Below, piece after piece: positions 10,611 to 22,773 of a DNA stretch of 64,000 nt. The stretch comes from Acanthochlamys bracteata. Its lineage: Eukaryota > Streptophyta > Magnoliopsida > Pandanales > Velloziaceae. A model generated the notes under the pieces. The model did no database searches. It was not told the origin of the DNA and was given only the letters and a program-made list of their open reading frames with translations. A program made the translations under genes and the position numbers. The stretch spans positions 9,456,501-9,520,500 of the forward strand of contig CM034131.1 of the NCBI GenBank assembly GCA_019914995.1. Direction: 5' to 3'. Every line of letters begins with the position of its first letter. Position 1 is the first letter of the stretch.

Positions 10611-12191
10611 CAAGTGAAATTTCAGTGTTTCTCCCAGTTTTTAACAAACAATTCTCACCTTTTTTTTTTCAGATTATCAATAGTCAAACATATTAATTAC
10701 AAAATTAATACAGTTTAATTACTTCACTTTCCTAGATTTTCTTGTTCCAAAGCCTAAGAAAATATGCTAATTAAAAGCCAATAGTGTGATTACCGGAATG
10801 AGCTTATCAATCACATTCACCCATGTAACACTTTTAATTTGATCAATGCAGCTTTTGAAATCTAGAACATCTCAAATTTTAATGTTATAAAGGAGGAGAA
10901 AATTAATTGTGTTCAAATGCACCAAGGAACATGAAAGATAGAAATCTGCAGCTTATAGTAATACTGATGCATTAAAATTTAGATTTTATAGAGAGTTTTC
11001 ATATTTTCTAGAAAAACAGAGATTTTGTATTGACTTTTATTTGAAAGGTTCAGACGAGAGGTTATACATTTCAAGCTTACATATAATTTAACGTAAGTGA
11101 TTTAAATTTAATTTTATCTCAAGAAATAATTTTTAGTTAATTTATATATTTACTTTATAATATTTTTATAAATTTAATTTTAAATTTTTTACATTATAAA
11201 ATCTTAGTTCTGTATCAATTTTTATTTTCTGTCACTTGGTTTAATTGCTTTCAGCTTGTTCAATTAACGATTGACTTCATCAAGTAAGAGTTAAATTTAT
11301 CGTTAGATTGAATTACTATAAATAATATTATTAAAATTAAGTTGTGCACGATTAATGCTTTCTTTCAATTTGAGTTTTGAGGAATATTTGGAAATACTTA
11401 TTAAAAAAGAATTTTTCTAAAAAAAGTTTTCAGTTAATATTATTTTATAATTTTTTTAAAATATAAAATTATCTTTTTATATTTGGGAGTATTTTTTAAA
11501 TAAAACATTTTTTTAAAAAGGTATTTTAATTATTTTTAAAAAAATAAGTTCTATTGTTTGTTCTTAAAAAATAATAATAAAAAAATCTTACTACATAAAT
11601 TTTTTTTATATCTTTTCAAAATTTTAAATAAATTCTCTAGATGTTTGTAAAAAGTGTATTAAAAAATATAAACTGAAAAGTTAAAATAAAATTTTAAAGG
11701 AATAGAAGTCAAACGCACTAATAATTATTTCATAACCTATATTTTGTATTTTTCAAATTTTAAATAATTATACATAATTTTTTAAAATTTTAAAAAAAAT
11801 TATTGAGATCGATAAGCAATTTCAAAACATACCCTAATAAATTGAAGGCGCACTAATTATTCCTATTCAAACCACCGCAAAGAAAGTAGCAATTCAAATT
11901 GAAATGCACTTGTGAATTGTATTTGTGACTTGCGGTTACGCCCGATAATGTTACACAAATTAAGAGCAAATTTAGAATTACTTATTAATTTTAATAATTT
12001 TAATTTTAAAAAGTTATATATAATTTTAAAAAATTTAATATATATATATATAAAATATAGATTATAAAATTATATATTATAATTTTATATTTTAAAAAAT
12101 TTATAAAATAGTATATTTAAAAATTAAAAATTTTTTTTAATAAGCACTCCCACACCTCTTAAGTATTGGTTTTAAAATTTTAACCAAAGTA
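10611..12191. other. AT-rich intergenic DNA
   Basis: No coding region is supported. The first ~250 bases probably hold the promoter of the lectin kinase. The rest is AT-rich and includes one copy of the MITE-like family described separately (11395-11715). Confidence 0.5.
11395..11715. repeat. Copy of an AT-rich MITE-like family
   Basis: It shares the marker AAAAAATCTTACTACATAAA and the flanking blocks (ATTTTAAATAAATT, then ATTAAAAAATATAAA) with copies at 32850-33110 and 39050-39260. It contains no coding capacity and is more diverged than the 32.9-kb copy. Confidence 0.55.
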
Positions 12192-12201
12192 GTAGCACTC
12201 A

Positions 12202-12982
12202 TAGTTGTCAGAGTCGGACCAAATCATCCGGGTCGATTCGGACGGTAAATTCGTCCGGATTTGTAAAAAATTATTTATGCAATCGATCCGTTTTGACCTG
12301 TTTTGACTTCCGCTTCAACCCGATCGATCCGTCTGTCCGAATCAAATCAAATTAAATAAGATTTTAAAAAAATTTAAATTAATGATATATTTAAATACAA
12401 AAATAATTATTAATAGTCATACGATGAAAAATAATATATACTTTAAATTTTATATTTGAATGTGATAATGCAAAAATATAATTAATTATGTTTGATTTGT
12501 AAATATCAATTATTAGTAATTTTTAAATTTTTATATTGTAAAATATTCACACTCAAATATATATACTCAAAAAAATTGGTTGTCTCTTTTATATTTTATC
12601 TATTTTATAATTTTATCTTTTTCTAATCGTCTAATTTATTTAAATATTTTTTATTATAAAGTTTTGCTGTTATTATTATTATTATTAGTGGTAATATCAT
12701 GATAGTAATATTTTAATTTCGCTGTGATTGTTTTTACTATTGTTATTAATAGTAATGCTACAGTAAAAATATTTTAATTTTTTTCTATGATTGCTGCTGC
12801 TATTATTATTGGTAGTGCTATAATAGCAGTAAATTTTTCACTATAATTGTTATTATTATTGGTCAAAATTTTTTTAATATTATTGATCCGATGGTTCGAT
12901 CGGTTGACTCGATGATTCAATTTAAAAATCGTGATTCGGATAATTTTTCGATTCGACATCCGGTCCAATTCTTATAACTACG
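12202..12982. mobile_element. Non-coding TIR DNA transposon (large MITE)
   Basis: The left end TAGTTGTCAGAGTCGGACCA is mirrored by the right end, whose complement reads TAGTTATAAGAATTGGACCG. Flanks carry a near-perfect 10-bp direct repeat, GTAGCACTCA (12192-12201) and GCAGCACTCA (12983-12992). GC-richer subterminal arms (rich in GATTCGG, GATCGG, CCGG) enclose an AT-rich centre with ATT repeats. There is no transposase. TSD length fits a Mutator-like (9-10 bp) or hAT (8 bp) element. Exact ends are uncertain by two or three bases. Confidence 0.75.
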
Positions 12983-12992
12983 GCAGCACTCA

Positions 12993-14036
12993 CTTCGCTG
13001 TTTGCACTTGTCGTGCTTCTGATAATGTTAAAGAGACTGTTGTCGACTGAGTGCTGGTTTTTTACAAATAAATTTGCATGCATGTTTCAGTTCTTTCGAA
13101 TTTTATTTTTTTATTTTAAAAGTTGAATTGAAGCATTTTATTTATTTCAAAAATTAAATACGAAAATATTTTACAATTTTAATTATTATTTTGCACTTTT
13201 ATTCCAACTTCATACTAAATTTCTATATTAAAATTTGATTTTAAAATGTATATTTATGTATTTTAATACCCGTTCTAAAATTTAATTTTAATAAAGTTTA
13301 TATTTCGTAAAAATTTATTTTTATAAGTTCACTTTCATTAAACTTTTTTTTAAGAAAATTGAAACACAGCACTTAGTGAAGTACCGGTATTTGTATGATA
13401 TTTGTATAAATTTTATCATTGATAATATAAACGATCAAAGCGCATTGGCATGGTAATTTTATACATTTTTATAGTTCTACTAAGCCTGCCCCAAAACAAG
13501 AGTATTTTTTTTTTATTTTTTTCTTTTCATTCTAATTTTTTATCTAATAAGCACTAGTTGTTCGTCGTCGCCTATTCGTACTTAGGCCAATCTAATCTTT
13601 TTTGTGGGTACCATCTGTTATAACTACGGAGATATTTAAGGATAATTATAACATAAATATTTAATTAATAAAAATATTTTTAAAATAAACTTAATTTTTA
13701 TACTTAAATATAATAATAAAATTTATATATATTATACTGCTTTTATGTTTTTGAATTAAAAATTTATAAAATATAATATTTCTAAATTTTAAATATGAAT
13801 TAAAATATTTATAAATATTTTAAATGATAAACATTTATGCAAAACGTCCCCTGCATCCAACACCATGACAAAACTGGATGTGAAAGACACTATTGGACCG
13901 CCATCAACTCTTCCAAAACGTTCCACCGCCATCGCTCTTTCTAGTTTCTACCACCGCCATCGCAACCATCGACCATTTCCACACATTTAAACCCCTGATC
14001 AGAAAATCTAATCAATCGAATCTCATCACCGCCCGA
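12993..14036. other. Intergenic DNA upstream of NFS1
   Basis: AT-rich DNA to about 13840, then a GC-richer 5' UTR region of NFS1. The coding frame extends upstream to 13893, but that part ([10 protein letters not shown]...) has no family resemblance and is treated as untranslated. Confidence 0.45.
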
Positions 14037-15419
14037 ATGAGCACCGTTGCAGCCGTAGCCGCAGCAGCGGCGAAGAATATCTCTTCGTCGCGCCACCTCC
14101 GCCGTCTTCTCCCTTCTCGCTTTCTATCTACCGCCGCCGCCTTGGCGGAACCGGCTTTTGATGCAGAGACCGATGATGGCGTGATAACAACGAAAGGTGT
14201 TCGAATATCTGGCCGACCGCTCTACCTCGACATGCAGGCGACAACACCGGTTGATCCAAGGGTTCTTGACGCCATGCTTCCTTTCTATATCTCTCGATTT
14301 GGTAATCCTCATTCACGAACACATCTTTACGGCTGGGAATCGGACTCTGCTGTTGAACTCGCTCGATCTCAAGTTGCTTCCCTGATCTCTGCTTCGCCCA
14401 AAGAACTGTTTTTTACTTCTGGTGCTACTGAATCCAACAACATCTCTATTAAAGGTGTCATGAAATTTTACCGTGATCGCAAGCGCCATGTTATTACTAC
14501 GCAAACAGAGCACAAGTGCGTACTTGATTCTTGCAGGCGTCTTCAGCAAGAAGGGTTTGATGTGACTTATCTTCCCGTTAATCCTGATGGGCTTGTTGAT
14601 CTTAATCGACTCGCTGACGCTATCAGGCCTGACACCGGGCTTGTCTCGGTCATGGCTGTTAATAACGAAATTGGTGTTATACAACCGCTGGAAGAAATCG
14701 GAAGAATTTGCAAGGAGAAAGGTATTTTCTTTCACACTGATGCTGCCCAAGCCCTCGGCAAAATCCCTATTGATGTGGATAAAATGAATATTAGCTTGAT
14801 GTCCTTGAGTGGGCATAAGGTTTATGGTCCAAAGGGTATTGGAGCTTTGTATCTCCGCCGCCGACCACGTGTTAGGGTTGAGGCGCAGATGAATGGAGGT
14901 GGGCAGGAGCGAGGTATTAGGAGTGGCACCGTAGCAACTCCCCTAGCTGTCGGGTTTGGTGCTGCTTGTGAGATAGCTGCTAAGGAGATGGAGTATGATC
15001 ACCAGAAGATTTCTGCTCTTTATGATCGTTTACTCAATGGTATTCGATCCAAGCTTGATGGAGTGGTCGTGAATGGAAGCACAGCACACAGATATCCCGG
15101 GAACTTAAACCTGTCGTTTGCCTATGTAGAGGGCGAGAGCTTGCTGATGGGGTTGAAGGAGGTGGCAGTATCAAGTGGTAGTGCTTGCACCAGCGCCAGC
15201 CTTGAGCCATCGTATGTTCTACGAGCATTGGGTGTGGAGGAGGACATGGCGCACACTTCTATCAGGTTCGGGATTGGACGGTTTACAACTGAGGCAGAGA
15301 TCGATCGTGCCATTGAATTGACCGTGAAGCAAGTTGAAAAGCTTAGGGAGATGAGCCCACTCTATGAGATGGTGAAGGAAGGAATTGATTTGAAGAGTAT
15401 TCAATGGGCACAACACTAA
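14037..15419 (+). CDS. NFS1: Cysteine desulfurase, mitochondrial (NFS1)
   Basis: This single-exon gene encodes 460 residues from the ATG at 14037. I prefer this start to the in-frame one at 13893 because it opens a typical Arg/Ser/Ala mitochondrial presequence ([19 protein letters not shown]...). Conservation begins at [18 protein letters not shown]. Visible family motifs are [36 protein letters not shown], the PLP-binding lysine in [12 protein letters not shown] (Lys261), [12 protein letters not shown], and the catalytic-loop cysteine in [14 protein letters not shown] (Cys384). The enzyme takes sulfur from cysteine, giving alanine and a persulfide, to supply Fe-S cluster assembly in the mitochondrial matrix with ISD11 and ISU scaffolds. 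The end (LKSIQWAQH) matches plant NFS1. It is distinct from the plastid SufS-type enzyme. Confidence 0.97.
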   Translation: MSTVAAVAAAAAKNISSSRHLRRLLPSRFLSTAAALAEPAFDAETDDGVITTKGVRISGRPLYLDMQATTPVDPRVLDAMLPFYISRFGNPHSRTHLYGWESDSAVELARSQVASLISASPKELFFTSGATESNNISIKGVMKFYRDRKRHVITTQTEHKCVLDSCRRLQQEGFDVTYLPVNPDGLVDLNRLADAIRPDTGLVSVMAVNNEIGVIQPLEEIGRICKEKGIFFHTDAAQALGKIPIDVDKMNISLMSLSGHKVYGPKGIGALYLRRRPRVRVEAQMNGGGQERGIRSGTVATPLAVGFGAACEIAAKEMEYDHQKISALYDRLLNGIRSKLDGVVVNGSTAHRYPGNLNLSFAYVEGESLLMGLKEVAVSSGSACTSASLEPSYVLRALGVEEDMAHTSIRFGIGRFTTEAEIDRAIELTVKQVEKLREMSPLYEMVKEGIDLKSIQWAQH

Positions 15420-18400
15420 GCAGGGGAGTCTTATTTCTGTTTTCTGCTTATATATGATTTAGCAGAAATAAGATTGATTCCAACGATTTTTAAGATTTGA
15501 TGAGTGGAGCATTTGGTACATAATTGGGACTTGCAGGTTCATTGATTAATTTAGTACGCTTTGCTCGTTACACGATTAGGCATCTCTGGTAATGTAGAGG
15601 ACATGTTTGAACCACGTTTTCTAATGCAGCATGGTAGGGGCTTTCAGCTGATGCGTATGAACTTCACTAGAGCCAAATAATGTAACGTATCAATGGCTTT
15701 GCCTCCTTTTAGTTACTTCTGTCAATGCTTGAATGGGAATGACTTTGTAATGAAATATTGTATACGTTACCATCTCTTATCTTCTTCAAGCTTTGCAATT
15801 GCCTAGGGCGCTGTTCGGCAGTCCTTATCATTCATTTTATATAAATATTGCATATATTTATTTTATTTAGTCCAAAAAATAGAGGTTTTTTTCCGATGAT
15901 ATAAAAATATTTTTGTTTTAGACAAGTTTATTTTATAAATAATTTCAAATATTTTGATTTGAAGCGAGCAATTCACTATATTTGTAGTGAGCTTGGGCTT
16001 GTGTAGTGAACCACTGAGGGTGCGTTCGGAATTATTTATAAAATAGAATTTTTAAAATAAAAAATATTTTTATTTTTTTTAAAAAAAAATTTATTTTTTT
16101 ATTTTAAAAAAATAAAAATATATAATAAAAAATAAAAAAATTTAATTATATAGAATTTTTTTATATTTTTAAATTTTTAAATAAATTTTTTAAATATTTA
16201 TAAAATATATCTTAAAAAATATAAAATTAAAAATTAAAAAATTTTGTTGAAAAAAAGCAAAAATAAATGCACCTCAATGCTCTAGCCCAGATTCCTGTAT
16301 AAGTTGTTGGTTTTGATGGGGGCATTCCATTTTGGGTATTTATGCATTTGAAAGTTCATTTCTCTAAATGTCATTACAGCTATAAAGCATAACAAGCATT
16401 TGCACGTGGAAATGGGAAAGAGTGAATAATACACTTATTAGTGATTGGGTACTCTTTTCTACAGGTTTGCGCTATTTGTAGAGTATGTATATGGTCACTA
16501 CCCCTTTCTTTGGAATGCTGCCATCTTTGTTTTCTGAATTCTGAGTTCGATTGAATTATTGAAAATTTGGAAACTGTCGGATTGAAGAATTTTGATATTT
16601 GATTTGTCTCATGCCTTCAAAGATGTAGGTTTTCTGTCATGGACATTTTTTGAGCAGCAATGATATGACACCTTTATATCTGTTCTGTTTGGATGTTTCT
16701 AGTCTTTGTTATGTTATTATCTTCCCTCTTGGTTGGTCGATTCCAGTCTTATTTATTTGTAAGAGAATATAAATCTATGATTGTGTTTTGTTCTTGACAA
16801 ATAATATTTCTCTTAACAAGTGAAATCCCTTTCTGGCTAAGATGGTCCTGAAGGGCAAATAATTTTTCCTTTTGCTTTTAGAGGTCCATTTAGCAGCTGA
16901 TTGTGCGTGGACAAGCTCGTCAAATATGCAGCCTGTCCGTCGGCCATGACCAACTTCTCTGAGAAACGATTTGTTTTTATTTGATGTAATTGAATCTTAG
17001 TGTTATTGCGTGTATTGAATGTTGAACTAATAGCGAGTAATTTTTATACTGAATAAAAATATAATGTAATAATATATTGGTTGAAGTTGTTGTATTGAAT
17101 TGATTTTTTAAGTTTATGGATCAAATGTTTCGGGTATTTTAATTTGATTATTTTTTTGAGATTATATTTTTTAAATAGTGGTATTATAGTTAAATTTTGG
17201 CTGCGAGTTCGATGTATATAGTGGTTTTAGCTGACCGTAATTGAATAGGTTAAAAATAGTATAATTTGTATATTTTCGGAAGATATGAACCATATTTTGG
17301 AACAATTGGATTCTAATATTTGATTTTTAGTTGCTAAAAAATAATGTACAGACGAGACGTTTGACGTATATTATAATTTTAATCGATACTATAATAATAT
17401 ATTAAAAAAATTGTTTTTTATATGGGTTTTTATAAAATATATGTAAAAATTCAAAGCAAATTAAATTTTAATGGCTGATATTATGTATTAATAATATTTG
17501 AAATTAAGTGGTATAGATTTATTTTGTAAGATTATCGGATGAAAAAAATATAAATTACTAATTTGTTAAGATGATTGTTGAATAATAGTGATTTAATTAA
17601 TTTTATATTAAATAAAAATAAAGTAAAAAATTTAATATATTATAAAATTTTGTTATCAATTTAGATTAAAATTTTTAATATATTTATTTTAATTAATTTT
17701 TTGAGTGTTATATCTTTCCAACACCGAATGCGTTGTTCAATGCGATGAAGAAGCCAATTGGTAGAGGATTTTCCAAAAAACTTACTGGAAATTAATGGAA
17801 ACAAACACGACATGTATGAGAATGAGGTTGTCGTGTTGTGGCTGTGACTTTTTACACCATGAAAATGCATCGTTGTTTCCAGATCATGAAGATCTCTTTC
17901 TCTGTGTTAGCAGAGATTGCCGGAGAGAATCTCAACGATCTCTTCTGCTGTTATTATTACGCCTTTTTAGCACACTGGCAATCTTATATAGAGAGGAAAA
18001 TCTTTTTTATATCATGTTCTTACTCGATATTTGATCAGATCACACTTTCAGAAGTGAGAAGAAGTTGTATTGCAATGCCGAATGATATCAGAAGAACTAT
18101 GATGAACTTTTAGTAGCATGCAATTTGGTTTTTGAACTGAAAAGACTAATCCTTCCGCACAGATCACTTCAAAGAGCTCAAAACCCAATAAAAGCAAAGA
18201 CGAAAGTGATCGAATGAATGAAATACAAACCGCCTTAGAAGAACTGTTCTATTTTGTGTCCTATCAGGCTACAAGACGCGCAGTTGTTATAAGTGGTGAC
18301 GTGGTATGGTTTTTAACTTGATGGTTAGTTTAAAATATCAGACGAGACATTTCATAGAGATGGGATTGAGTGCTTCAAAAAATATTGTAACAAATATATC

Positions 18401-18762
18401 ACCACTGCTATGTTTTCTTTCTCCAACTGGGGTCAAGTACTCCAAACATTCAAAAGCAAATAGATAAACTCATGTTTGTCACAAGTATTTTCATTTACCA
18501 GATCATAAAGAAAAGATTAAAACTTTACATCTTAGAGTAATCACTAGCGTTAATCTTGGCAGATTTTTATCTGATTTTAATTGACAAGGTTGGGGATGAA
18601 CAGATTAAAAGAACCCCTCAAAAATCAACGCAAAAAGGAAAAGCCAAAATAAATAAAAAACGAAGGAACTCTTTCAGTTCTTCAAACATCTTCTGTGCAC
18701 ATTTTAAATATTTGTAGAAAAATATCTAGTCTTGAATTTCAAGATGGGGAACACTTTCAAGG
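15420..18762. other. 3' region of NFS1 and intergenic DNA
   Basis: The first ~350 bases look like the NFS1 3' UTR. The rest is mostly AT-rich with one MITE-like copy at 16018-16270. Short open frames at 17795-18113 have no recognisable domain or coding pattern. I see no gene here. Confidence 0.5.
16018..16270. repeat. Copy of an AT-rich MITE-like family
   Basis: It begins GGTGCGTTCGGAATTATTTA and continues TAAAATAGAATTTTTAAAAT in the same block order as the copy at 32850-33110. The inverted copy at 29545-29775 ends with the complement of the same head. Confidence 0.65.
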
Positions 18763-19242
18763 TTATGGATTGAGAATCATGTCTCCGCACTTGCATTTCC
18801 AGCTCATGGGTTTGTAGTTAGAATTATAATCACCATCTTTAGCATTGATCTTCACTTTAGCAGCAGCAGCTGAAGTAGAGTAGCGACTCTGCTTCATTCC
18901 ACTGCTATTGTTCTTCAGTGGAACTGCAGGCACCTGCACTGCTTCACAATGCCCACATGTAATGCATCTCCGCTCACACCTTGGTGGCCTTGATCCTATC
19001 ATTGCTCTCACCATCGCCAACTCTTGATCATCTTCTTCTTTACCACTCTAATAAAAGTTTCAGAAATCTCACTTAATCTAAGAGAAACGAAGTATTTCAT
19101 TAGCAAAGATTTCAGAAGAAGTTCTCACCTTTGATATTTGTACTGGTTTTAAGAGTTCTCTTGCTTCAACTGATGAGTGTCGCAAGTAGAGCAGAAGTAA
19201 CAAGAGGAGGAGAGTAGTTGAGTGGTGAAAGCAAAATCCCAT
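18763..19242 (-). CDS. EPFL2: EPIDERMAL PATTERNING FACTOR-like secreted peptide, EPFL2 type
   Basis: Two exons, 19129-19242 and 18763-19047, flank an 81-bp intron (donor GTGAGA, acceptor TTAG) and join in phase to give 132 residues. A signal peptide (MGFCFHHSTTLLLLLLLLYL) is followed by a spacer and the cleaved-form domain starting near MIGSRPPRCERRC. Six cysteines, four in CERRCITCGHC and two in WKCKCGD, plus AVQVPAVP and NYKPMSWKCKCGDMILNP, are diagnostic of EPFL2. A Ser/Ala-rich loop lies between the two cysteine clusters. Family members are apoplastic ligands of ERECTA-family kinases and TMM. In Arabidopsis, EPFL2 acts in leaf-margin tooth growth and ovule spacing. The start at 19242 is the only one that yields a signal peptide. 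Confidence 0.93.
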
Positions 19243-21198
19243 TTTCTTCACTAAAACAGAGAGAAGGTTTCTTTCTGGAAAGAAAAATGTTGGAGAATAT
19301 ATAGATGTGTGAAAGAGAAAGTGAATAAAAATAAATGAAATGCAAGGTTGGTGTGTGGGGTACAAGATCAAAGTAGTAGTATTAGTAGTAGCAGCACCAG
19401 AACTGCAAGCAGCAGTTAGCAGAGTGAAGGAAGGGGGTATTCAATGAAATGATATCCACACAAAAATCAAAAAACAACATAGCAGTAGAGGACAACAGTT
19501 TATGCAGCAGCAGAGAAAAGAAGCAAACAAGTTGGAAAGATAACATTGATGAGAAAATAGAGTGTAGAAACAGTTTGCCAAGAAATGGAAAGAAAGGCCA
19601 AAAGAACACCTACCTACAACTCTACAACAGAAAGATTAAGAAGCTAACAAGAAATTGGTTCACCTGTGGGGATTCTTCCCACAAAGAGACATGAGATAGC
19701 AGCTGGTTGCTGTTGTTTCACTTTCCCATCTTTACCAATGTAACCATTCCCATTATTAATCATCACAGAACAGGAGCATGTATACTTGTGTGTGGTAGTT
19801 CACTAGTTTTGTGTTTGCTTGTGGTAGTGAACCTTGTTACAGCGGGCGAGATACCTGCAGCAGTACCAGATCCACACGCCACTACCATTACCACCACTCT
19901 CTGTTACTTGCTTCTATTCTTCCGTCTTCTTGTATATAATCCTCAACACTGTTCTGTTTTGGTTTTTACTTTTTCTTATTTAAAACTTTCCTTGATTTTT
20001 AGCGTAGAATGAAATTAATGGCAGCTGTTGCAAGGTGGCATCTCTATCAATGTGTTATGGAGTGAGTAGTAGTACTGCAGTGTACTATCACGAATTCACA
20101 TGAAGCATTCAAACAGATGTACCTAATATATGCATATGAGATTCTGATCATTAAAAGTAAAGATTACTTAAACTACATGCATTGCAGTTACAAAATGCTA
20201 ACAAAATCGTTTAGCTGATAAACGGTACTGGTCTAATCAATGGCATGGGCAAGGGATGTGAAAAAGAAACTGAAAAAAAAAAGAAAGCAGCTTTTGCTTT
20301 GCTTGGTTCAACAAGAAACACCAAATTAGGAAAGCGGAAAAAAGCGAAATAAATTATGTGAATATCAATTAATCATACTTCAGAACCGTTAGCTAGGTTA
20401 GAAGTTTGTATATGTATCAGGGTTTCTGTTTTTTTGAAGGCTATGGCAGGAACAGAACTAGTACATATTAATGCAGATGAAAGAATTTTTGTTTGTTTGA
20501 AATTTGATCACTTTGCATGACATGTACAAAATCAATCTGTGATTGACTTATGAATTGTGATATATCACAAAAACTTTAGAGATTCTGAAGGAATATCACA
20601 TGACTGCAGTGCTTGCAGACATAAAAGAAAAAAAAGGCCAGAAAGCATGTCTCTGCTTTAGTGAGAAATTTCAAAGAGGAAGAGGGACGCCGGCCTAAGT
20701 CTCGCCGGTCCATGGGCGTGAAAGAAGTGGTAAAGCCTCGCCGATGAAATCGGTCCAAAATAAGTGAGAGGATGTTTAGAAATGCTTAAAAAATTGAATT
20801 ATACTTAGATTTTTCTAAAAATAAACTTTATTTTTTATCTCAAAAATATTATATGTAAAAATATTTTATAGTGTATAATTTTTTATATTTTAAAATTTTA
20901 AAATATTATAAAATATTTATTATGAATGAAAAGTTAAATAAAATTTTAATAAGAAGTGATAAGAACTGCTAACAATATCTAAGCTAACATTAGATTTGCT
21001 GTGAATTTCCTTTTCACCATCTGTATGAAACATCTGAAGAAATTATGATCAGATTTCAGTGAAGTATTTATTTTCTCCTTAATTCCACTTGCTTATATAT
21101 ATCAGCTTCTGATTCTCCCATTCATCTGCTGATATATGAAAGACTTCAATGCTCGCTCTTCTAACTATACAACAAATTTTCTTTATCTTTGCATCTCC
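19243..21198. other. Intergenic DNA between EPFL2 and the xylanase relic
   Basis: It includes the EPFL2 promoter and 5' UTR, with an AGTAGTAGTATTAGTAGTAGC simple-repeat-like tract near 19371-19400. Small open frames (for example 19449-19694, 19707-20012 and 20576-20758) show no domains. No gene is supported. Confidence 0.45.
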
Positions 21199-22773
21199 AT
21201 GGCTGAACCACAGTGCATCGCTGGCAGTACTACTGATGAGCTAAAGGTATGTCCATATATAAAACTCTTGTAGTACTTCAATAAATACTTTCATTTGATA
21301 TGAAACATTTTGTGAAGAGTTCTCTGATGAAGACAATTTTACCAATTAAAGATGATGAAAACATCATTCTGAATCCTGCAATTGAAGACGGGCTCAACAA
21401 ACTGGTCCAGGAGAGGATGCAAAATCCTTGCGCATGACTTCATGAACGACAATAAAAATTCTTCCGCGGTCCAGAAAATTGAAAATTCTTCGCTTCCGCA
21501 ACAGAACGAATCAGAACTGGCATGGAATTCAGCAGGAGATTACTGGTAGAGTGCTGAGGAAACTCTTCTATGAAGTCTCTGCTGTTGTGAAACTTTTCTG
21601 AAAGAATGCTGCTCCTGATGATGTGAGAACTACTCTCTACGGTCAAGCTCCAAACGGCAAAGCAGTACATCAGTGTTGCCCGGTGAGTAGAAAAGTCTCG
21701 GAAATGACTTGGATATTTTTCAAAATTAATGTAACCTTTGAATTCATGGTTGCTTGAAATTAGTTTGCAGCAACAGATAAAGATTGGGTAATATTAATTG
21801 CAAGGGAAGTTTCTGATAAATTAACGGTTTTCAAAGGGGTTCATCTTCGTCGAAGGACCGCCATCCGGCACTGATAAACTACTCGATACCTATGGTGGTG
21901 AAGCATGCTCAAAAAAAAATGCAACAGGAACGCCCATTGCAGTAATACTTAATTTTGCATTGCAGAATGTTGCATACGGAGTGAATATAATTCAGAACAG
22001 CAACCTGGACGGACCTAGCCGGATGCTTCCCTCTCGGTCCATGCACGTTCACCATCGGCAGACGGTTCGCCTTGCGACCTCTCTCAGATGGCCAGATATT
22101 CCTTTAGAGCCCACGACACCCGCTAAACGGGCATTAATTACGTTCTCGTTAGGAACTGTTCACAAGCATGGATGGAACTGGCGAAAACGTTCCCAGACAA
22201 GATTGCACTCTTGGTTGGGATTCCGTCCATGAAAAATGGTCCACAGATTATCAATGTTGCTCTCGGTGTGGATATCCAGGTGATAAACGGAGAACAAATT
22301 TAGGTAATGGACACGAGGTGGTACGAGATTGGCGGTTCTTTCAGGGTTGAGAAGCAACAATCTAACAGGGTCATTTTTTACGTAGTAGGTCCGGCACCCC
22401 GCGGTGATCTCATGGGTGCCGGATTGCAAATCTTTCCTGTTGATAGAAAAGGCAGATTCAACCACCTGAAGAAACGGATTGACAAGGTAAATGAATTAAC
22501 ATTTTGTTGATGCATTTCCTTGTTTGGTAATGGATTGATTTGATTCAGGTGAGGAGACGAGATGTTGTACTGAAGTTCACCGGATCAAATGACCATGAAC
22601 TTACGTTCGTGAGAGTGAAACAAATATCAAACGGTTTTCCGATTGGATCACGCGTCATGAGAACAAACATGGACAATGAAGATTTCAACGATATCTTCGC
22701 ATAGAATAACTTCGACTGGGCAGTGTTCGGCAACGAGCTCAAATGGTATTGGACGGAAGCTGAGAAAGGAAAC

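Noticed and set aside
13893-14036. N-terminal extension of NFS1
   Set aside because: The residues do not resemble any NFS1 start. The downstream ATG gives a proper mitochondrial presequence.
17795-18113. Cys-rich short frames upstream of EPFL2
   Set aside because: Two overlapping frames, no conserved motif and no signal peptide. Likely chance.
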